Under the pieces are notes generated by a model. It was not told the DNA's origin. It was given only the letters and a program-made list of their open reading frames with translations, and ran no database searches. Both the position numbers and the translations under genes were made by a program. From NCBI GenBank assembly GCA_002694025.1, contig NZKX01000099.1:1-10331 (forward strand): DNA of 10,331 bases, in the 5' to 3' direction. Of the stretch, positions 6,384-10,331 are shown piece after piece (positions within the stretch are counted from its first letter, which is position 1; every line of letters begins with the position of its first letter). The stretch comes from Fidelibacterota bacterium (GTDB lineage: Bacteria; Marinisomatota; Marinisomatia; Marinisomatales; UBA1611).

Positions 6384-7384
6384 AATAAATATGGTGAATA
6401 TTTTATTAATTTATCACTTTGAACTCTAGATACATGACTATCATTATATTCATACCAATAATCATCTAAATAATTTTTACAAACAGCATAATAATGACCA
6501 CCACCTAAACTACCACTATGAATCGCCATACCATTCAGGGAATATTGATTACTTTTATTTTTACTATAATTTATATTATAATCTTTTAAGTCAAGTGTTA
6601 AAGGATATTCTAAATATTTATCTATTTTTCTATTTCTATTGTATCTTTTGAGTAGAATAAATATTACATCTGAAGTTTTCCATAATCGCGTTTGTTTAAA
6701 GGGTCTTACATGATTATTGCAAGCATCACATTGCCATGTATTTTCACTATCTAATCTATATTTTTTCATATATTCATTTAAACAACAATTTAATGAATGA
6801 CTATCTTTAGGTATTTCTAATGATAAGACTTGTATAGGATCATGATTCGTTGTATAATATTCACAATCCGTACAACTTGTAATTCCTAAAAGCTGTGAAT
6901 AAAAATTCTCAACTATATATGAATAATCTTTTTCATAAAATCTTTGCCAAGTTTGATTACTCTTAAGATTTATTTTATCTGCTTCGTCTTCAACCTTGTC
7001 ACTAAAAGTCATTTCTACACGTCTACTGACTCCTTGATGTAATAAATCAAGGAATAAGACTAAGAATTCATCAATATCATTTTGCATAAAATTACTAAAA
7101 TATAAATCTTTTTCTAAACAGAGGCCCTGAAATCTTCTTAATAAATTAATAGGATTTATCATTTGTTTATCTTCATTTGACCACATACTTCTTTGGAATT
7201 GAAACCATTCATAAATTAATGAATTTTTATCTGCTCTTTTACATTCATTAAAAAATTTTTCATTATTTGGATGAAATACTATTAGATGACTTAAGCACTG
7301 TAAAGCCGAATTCATATAACATGTATTTCCTAAATTAGCTAAACCTTTATTCCCAGCATGAATAGGTTTTTTATGATCGGACAT
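6365..7384 (-). CDS. Ubiquitin-specific protease (peptidase C19)
   Basis: A 339-residue deubiquitinase that should cleave ubiquitin, or a ubiquitin-like tag, from proteins in the host cell. The Cys box GLANLGNTCYMNSALQCL contains the nucleophile C22. QNDIDEF (101-107) is the QQDAHEF-like box. The His box is GGGHYYAVCKNY with H297, followed by YWYEYNDSHV with N314/D315. The protein ends in the family's usual SPYLLVYRRL. Two CxxC pairs, C171/C174 and C219/C222, make the zinc ribbon common in this family. All three catalytic positions are present, so it is probably active. It is near the minimum length of a USP catalytic core, with no extra domains. It converges on the small basic gene through an array of copies of its own last codons, and diverges from the gene starting at 7463. 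Confidence 0.96.
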   Translation of the reverse strand: MSDHKKPIHAGNKGLANLGNTCYMNSALQCLSHLIVFHPNNEKFFNECKRADKNSLIYEWFQFQRSMWSNEDKQMINPINLLRRFQGLCLEKDLYFSNFMQNDIDEFLVLFLDLLHQGVSRRVEMTFSDKVEDEADKINLKSNQTWQRFYEKDYSYIVENFYSQLLGITSCTDCEYYTTNHDPIQVLSLEIPKDSHSLNCCLNEYMKKYRLDSENTWQCDACNNHVRPFKQTRLWKTSDVIFILLKRYNRNRKIDKYLEYPLTLDLKDYNINYSKNKSNQYSLNGMAIHSGSLGGGHYYAVCKNYLDDYWYEYNDSHVSRVQSDKLIKYSPYLLVYRRL

Positions 7385-7462
7385 AACTTTACTTTAAATA
7401 TCTATGATTTTTTTAAATAAATAAATATACTTAAAATTATTTTATTTAAATCATTATAAAAA
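7385..7462. promoter_or_regulatory. Divergent promoter region
   Basis: These 78 bases lie between the starts of the protease and the Glu-rich protein and must serve both. They are almost entirely A+T, including a run TTTTTTTAAATAAATAAATA and TATACTTAAAATTATTTTAT. I see no clear consensus box. Confidence 0.4.
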
Positions 7463-8029
7463 ATGAGTGATATGGTTGATAATATTATGGATGTCGTTAA
7501 TGAATCCGAACCATCTGAAGATGTTGTTGTTAATGAAGAGGTACCTGTCGAGGAAGAAGCCCCTGTTGAGGAAGCAGAAACAACTGAAGGGTCTCTGGTT
7601 ATGGACACTACTGGAGAAGAAGTGGAGGCAACAGAAGCATTAGAAGAACCTGAACCTGAATCGGGATCTGTTGAAGAAGAAACAACCGAAGAAGTAGTAG
7701 AAACAACAGAAGATGTTGAAGAAGAAACAACCGAAGAAGTATTAGAAACAACAGAAGATGTTGAAGAAGAAACAACTGAAGAAGTAGTAGAAACAACTGC
7801 GACGGAATCTGTATCTGTTGAAGAAGTGGTACAAAATGTTCAGGAAATTTTAACGACTCCTGTAAATGAAGATTTATCTGATAAAGAAAGAATAATCCAG
7901 TTAGAAGCAAGAGTAGATGAATTAATTAACCTTTTAAGATCAGTATATAAATGTAGAGAAGTAGATGAAAATGAGTTTGTGTGGGTTTCAGATTTTAATA
8001 GTATTCGTGAAAAATTAAACAATGTTTAA
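7463..8029 (+). CDS. Glu/Val/Thr-rich repeat protein with a C-terminal coiled coil
   Basis: A 188-residue, strongly acidic protein. Residues about 10-69 are Glu/Val/Pro-rich and without clear structure. Residues 70-114 are three 15-residue repeats of the form VEEETTEEVVETTED. From about 138 a helical segment (SDKERIIQLEARVDELINLL) looks like a short coiled coil, followed by a tail to 188 containing one Cys. The last 51 residues align end to end with most of the protein encoded at 8068-8259, so the two genes are paralogues. No function is recognised. An extended acidic region attached to an oligomerising tail could be a virion or scaffold component, which is speculation. Antisense frames across it are leucine-rich shadows. 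Confidence 0.85.
   Translation: MSDMVDNIMDVVNESEPSEDVVVNEEVPVEEEAPVEEAETTEGSLVMDTTGEEVEATEALEEPEPESGSVEEETTEEVVETTEDVEEETTEEVLETTEDVEEETTEEVVETTATESVSVEEVVQNVQEILTTPVNEDLSDKERIIQLEARVDELINLLRSVYKCREVDENEFVWVSDFNSIREKLNNV
7670..7804 (+). repeat. Three 45-bp in-frame tandem repeats
   Basis: Units lie at 7670-7714, 7715-7759 and 7760-7804. The first two differ by a single base (GTAGTA against GTATTA), and the third differs mainly in its last few bases. Such near-identity at silent positions points to recent expansion by slippage or unequal exchange. The length is a multiple of three, so copy changes keep the reading frame. Confidence 0.9.
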
Positions 8030-8038
8030 TTCCTCAAA

Positions 8039-8053
8039 AAAAAAATATATTAT
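8039..8053 (+). promoter_or_regulatory. Candidate promoter element A7-TATATTAT (second copy)
   Basis: The 15-mer AAAAAAATATATTAT, within a longer run of ten A, ends 14 bases before the ATG at 8068. It is identical to the element at 5541-5555, which lies 17 bases before another start on the same strand. Confidence 0.35.
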
Positions 8054-8067
8054 ACATTATATAAATA

Positions 8068-8259
8068 ATGTCTGATTCTACTGATTCTGCCCCCACAACC
8101 ATTTCTGATTCTGAAAGAATAACTGCTCTAGAAACTAAATTAACTGCTCTAATTGAATTATTAAAAGGGGCCTTTGTAAGTGTAGAAGATGGCGATTCTG
8201 GTGTTGTTCGTCAAGTTTTTGTCTTAACTGATAAAAAAACTGAGATGGATGCTTTATAA
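8068..8259 (+). CDS. Small coiled-coil protein, paralogue of the upstream gene
   Basis: A 63-residue protein starting MSDSTDSAPTTISD, with residues about 13-36 forming a Leu/Ile-spaced amphipathic helix (SDSERITALETKLTALIELL). A Val/Asp-rich tail then ends in KKTEMDAL. It matches the C-terminal 51 residues of the preceding gene in order and spacing (SDxERIxxLExxxxxLIxLL), but lacks that gene's acidic repeat region. It probably forms a short coiled coil and may pair with its larger relative. The ATG follows 38 bases of very A+T-rich sequence after the upstream stop, including a candidate promoter element. No enzyme or structural family is recognised. Confidence 0.75.
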   Translation: MSDSTDSAPTTISDSERITALETKLTALIELLKGAFVSVEDGDSGVVRQVFVLTDKKTEMDAL

Positions 8260-8294
8260 ATAATTTTATTTTATTTTAATTTAATTTTTGATAA

Positions 8295-8315
8295 CAATAT
8301 TCATTATAAATATTG
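8295..8315. terminator. Candidate 3'-end hairpin
   Basis: CAATATT (8295-8301) and AATATTG (8309-8315) form a perfect 7-bp inverted repeat with a 7-base loop, 36 bases after the stop at 8259. It lies in the 146-base convergent gap between the small coiled-coil gene and the capsid gene, where transcripts from both sides should end. The gap has no other gene I can see. Confidence 0.35.
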
Positions 8316-8405
8316 ATTTTATAAAACTTAATTTATTAATTCATAAACTGAAATTATTCATTAATTTAAAACTTAATTTAATTTTAAGAAATTTAGTTAG
8401 AATAC

Positions 8406-9707
8406 TTAGTTGCTGTATGCTAAGCCACCCATACCAGACATGATACGGAGAACATTGTAGTTGACTGCATATATGTGGAGACCACCATTGTGAGTGCCCT
8501 CAGAAGTAGAACCACCAATTGTCTGGGTGTAAATAAGCTGGGCATTATCGATACGAGAGAAGTTACAGGTTCCAGATGGCTGATGTTCTTCGGGTTTGAG
8601 AGCAAAGGAGTATACGTGAACAGCATCGCCCTGATCAGTATCACCTAGGGCGTTGTGGTGCTGCCATACCTGAGTACGAGTAAAGTAATTATCATGTCTT
8701 GGGGCGAAGCGTTCATGACCGTTAAGTTTTAGGGTAACTGTGCCACCCGTTGTCGTATCACTTTCTCTTAGTTTAGTGCCATTAGCAAGGACAAGGCCAG
8801 TTGGGGTAGAGGGACCACCATGGACAGAGGCAGTAGTGCTACGAGCACCAGCCCATACAAGTTCCTTAACCGGGTGATTAAAGTTGAGGGTGAAAGTGCT
8901 GCCTTTCGATTCAGACTGATACTGGAGCTGCTCAATGAGATATTCGTGAGAAACCTGAGCAAAACGTCTACGTTCATCGGTATCAAGATAGATGTAGTCG
9001 GCCCAAACTTCAACAGAGGAAAGAGAAGCGCCAGTGGCGGCGGCGGGGAGAATTTCTGTGAGAGCAGGGAAAGTTAACTTAAGCTTAACTTCATGATATT
9101 GAAGGGCAATTAAGGGTAAAGCGAGACCAGGATTGCGACAAAACCAGAACTGAAGGGGTACTGTGGCAATTTTTTCACCAACACCATCTGTATTTGCGGC
9201 CTGACCGTCCTTGCAACAGAAGGCCATCTTCTGATACATAGTTGGTGTGGCGGTTAATTCAGCGCCATCGCCCTCGCATAGAGGGGAAACTCTGAATTTA
9301 CCGGCAGTATCAGTTTTACAATAACCTAACTGTCCTGTAAGAGTTCCCCAGGCATTAAGCCAGTGAGAGTATTGACGATCAATTTTCTGACCACCAATTT
9401 CAATTTCAGTTTCTTTAAGGAGAGCGTGACCGGGATTCGGAACATGGTTCCCGCTGGAAGAGCAAATGAAAACAGCCGACGGATCAAACTGAACATAAAT
9501 CTTGCTTACTAAATCACCATTGCGAGAAATAGTAACTGAAGAGTTACCACCGAAAGAAGGTGTGCCGTTAATAGTCTGCTGAATAGACTCCATAGAGAAG
9601 TTAGTGTGTCTGCGGTAGACAACCTTGAAGAAAGTAATCTGCGGGTTACCCGTAAGGTAAATATCCTGAGCGCCATAAGCAACAAGCTGCATTAATCCAC
9701 CTCCCAT
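8406..9707 (-). CDS. Major capsid protein, double jelly-roll
   Basis: The 433-residue major capsid protein, which forms the trimeric capsomers of the icosahedral shell. The N-terminus MGGGLMQLVAYGAQDIYLTG, then NPQITFFKVVYRRHTNFSME, is the family's hallmark. The first jelly-roll runs to about residue 210 and ends with PLQFWFCRNPGLALPLIALQ. The second begins near YIYLDTDERRRFAQVSHEYL (239-258) and includes LNFNHPVKELVW, LNGHERF, HVYSFALKPEEHQPSG and TCNFSRIDNA, ending in YNVLRIMSGMGGLAYSN. The length is close to that of chlorovirus Vp54 (437 residues). One sampled 60-base line (8521-8580) is about 47% G+C, against 20% for a line in the 5573 gene, as expected for codon choice in a very highly expressed gene, or for separate origin. 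A related gene lies upstream on the same strand. Confidence 0.98.
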   Translation of the reverse strand: MGGGLMQLVAYGAQDIYLTGNPQITFFKVVYRRHTNFSMESIQQTINGTPSFGGNSSVTISRNGDLVSKIYVQFDPSAVFICSSSGNHVPNPGHALLKETEIEIGGQKIDRQYSHWLNAWGTLTGQLGYCKTDTAGKFRVSPLCEGDGAELTATPTMYQKMAFCCKDGQAANTDGVGEKIATVPLQFWFCRNPGLALPLIALQYHEVKLKLTFPALTEILPAAATGASLSSVEVWADYIYLDTDERRRFAQVSHEYLIEQLQYQSESKGSTFTLNFNHPVKELVWAGARSTTASVHGGPSTPTGLVLANGTKLRESDTTTGGTVTLKLNGHERFAPRHDNYFTRTQVWQHHNALGDTDQGDAVHVYSFALKPEEHQPSGTCNFSRIDNAQLIYTQTIGGSTSEGTHNGGLHIYAVNYNVLRIMSGMGGLAYSN

Positions 9708-9742
9708 ATTATTTTTATACCTTAATATAGAAAAAAATTTTG

Positions 9743-9772
9743 GCGAAATTAAACTAATTAATTTTTTTCCGC
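9743..9772. promoter_or_regulatory. Inverted repeat upstream of the capsid start
   Basis: AAATTAA (9746-9752) and TTAATTT (9758-9764) pair perfectly across a 5-base loop. They are flanked by GCG (9743-9745) and CGC (9770-9772), which could extend the stem past a 5-base bulge. It lies 36-65 bases before the capsid ATG on the transcribed side. The isolated G+C clusters stand out in an otherwise A+T intergenic region. It may be a promoter or regulatory element. Confidence 0.3.
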
Positions 9773-9860
9773 TAATATTATATTTACTTTTACCTTAAAT
9801 TTAAATTTTTAATGAATCTTAAATAATATTTATTTTTATATTATATTTTTTAAAAATAAG

Positions 9861-9882
9861 TTATCTTAGAAAATAGAGATAA
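9861..9882 (-). terminator. Candidate 3'-end hairpin after the second capsid gene
   Basis: TTATCT (9861-9866) and AGATAA (9877-9882) form a 6-bp inverted repeat with a 10-base loop, about 30 bases after the stop of the second capsid gene. The stem is short, so the case rests mainly on position. Confidence 0.25.
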
Positions 9883-9911
9883 AATATATTAATTTATTTA
9901 GTTAGAATACT

Positions 9912-10331
9912 TTAGTTAGAGTATGCTAAACCACCCATACCAGACATGATACGGAGGACATTGTAGTTAGTGGCATAAACACGAACCTTGGCTGTCTTGG
10001 TTCCTTCAACGGTGGCGTTGGAAAGAACAAGTTGAAGAGTAGCGTTATCAATTCTGGAGAAGTTGCATGTTCCAGATGGTTGGTGTTCTTCTGGTTCCAA
10101 AGCAAAGGAGTACATGTTGATTTTGTTGGTCATGGAAGAAGTTCTTGCATTACCAGCTACAGTTGCAATATTTTGTTTGAATAAAGTTAATGCAATAGTT
10201 TCTCCGTCAGCAGGTGCTACGAAATGAGCAGCATCCGTTGCACCTGTCCCAGATATAAGTGAAAGATTGAATTGTCTTCCAGTAGCAGCATCTACTGTGG
10301 CAGTTGAAGAAGTCTTTTTTGTTACTAAAAA
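9912..10331 (-). CDS. Second major capsid protein paralogue, C-terminal part
   Basis: The frame is open from the right edge to the TAA at 9912-9914, giving the last 139 residues of a capsid protein whose start lies outside the window. An internal ATG at 10133 is not a start, since the frame continues through it in capsid-like sequence. From INMYSFALEPEEHQPSG through TCNFSRIDNA to YNVLRIMSGMGGLAYSN it is nearly identical to the end of the complete capsid gene. Upstream of that it is quite different: a Thr/Ala-rich segment and TLFKQNIATVANGARTSS replace the LNGHERF, YFTRTQVWQHH region. It is on the same strand as the first capsid gene, with about 204 bases of A+T-rich DNA between them. Multiple capsid paralogues are common in algal giant viruses, and the partner may be a minor capsomer. 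Confidence 0.93.
   Translation of the reverse strand, partial: FLVTKKTSSTATVDAATGRQFNLSLISGTGATDAAHFVAPADGETIALTLFKQNIATVAGNARTSSMTNKINMYSFALEPEEHQPSGTCNFSRIDNATLQLVLSNATVEGTKTAKVRVYATNYNVLRIMSGMGGLAYSN

Noticed and set aside
7608..7910. Antisense leucine-rich frame of 100 residues
   Set aside because: It is the shadow of the Glu-rich repeat gene: GAA/GAAG repeats read as Leu/Phe on the opposite strand, with no independent coding signal.
8420..9077. Several antisense or shifted frames across the capsid gene
   Set aside because: The capsid gene is G+C-richer and so has fewer chance stops in other frames; none of the products shows a recognisable motif.
9912..10133. A separate 73-residue gene starting at 10133
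   Set aside because: The frame continues upstream without a stop to the window edge in capsid-like sequence, so this ATG is internal.

Overview
The window looks like part of a nucleocytoplasmic large DNA virus (giant virus, Nucleocytoviricota) that infects a eukaryote. The main evidence is a complete double jelly-roll major capsid protein gene and the end of a second one, beside virus-encoded class I ribonucleotide reductase, a deoxynucleotide kinase and a ubiquitin-specific protease. Genes are tightly packed on both strands, introns are absent, and most of the sequence is very A+T-rich. An algal virus of the mimivirus-related order (Imitervirales, mesomimivirus-like) is my best guess. A phycodnavirus cannot be excluded from this window alone.

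Layout. Positions 2-1215 (+): the 3' part of an unrecognised gene, a 57-residue two-helix membrane protein, and a three-helix membrane protein that overlaps it by an ATGA. Positions 1221-3920 (-): a 899-residue ribonucleotide reductase large subunit with a complete glutaredoxin domain inserted inside it. Positions 3978-4937 (-): a cysteine-bearing protein with a Lys/Arg-rich tail. Divergent from it at 5012-6291 (+): a P-loop dNMP kinase, an acidic unknown protein and a small very basic protein. Positions 6292-6364: a convergent gap made entirely of 18-bp units that copy the last six codons of the adjacent protease gene. Positions 6365-7384 (-): a ubiquitin-specific protease. Divergent from it at 7463-8259 (+): two related small proteins, the first with a Glu/Thr/Val-rich 45-nt tandem repeat. 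Positions 8406-9707 (-): the complete major capsid protein, far richer in G+C than its surroundings. Positions 9912-10331 (-): the C-terminal end of a second capsid paralogue that runs off the window.

How the genes fit together. The reductase and the dNMP kinase act on successive steps of dNTP supply for viral DNA replication. The built-in glutaredoxin would provide, or help provide, the reductase's own reductant. The protease probably edits ubiquitin on host or viral proteins. The two capsid paralogues form the virion shell, and the very basic proteins may bind DNA or be packaged, which is inference only.

The points most worth a second look are the glutaredoxin inserted into the reductase, the 18-bp YRRL-stop unit array, a similar copied tail after both capsid genes, and the pair of coiled-coil paralogues with a recently expanded repeat.
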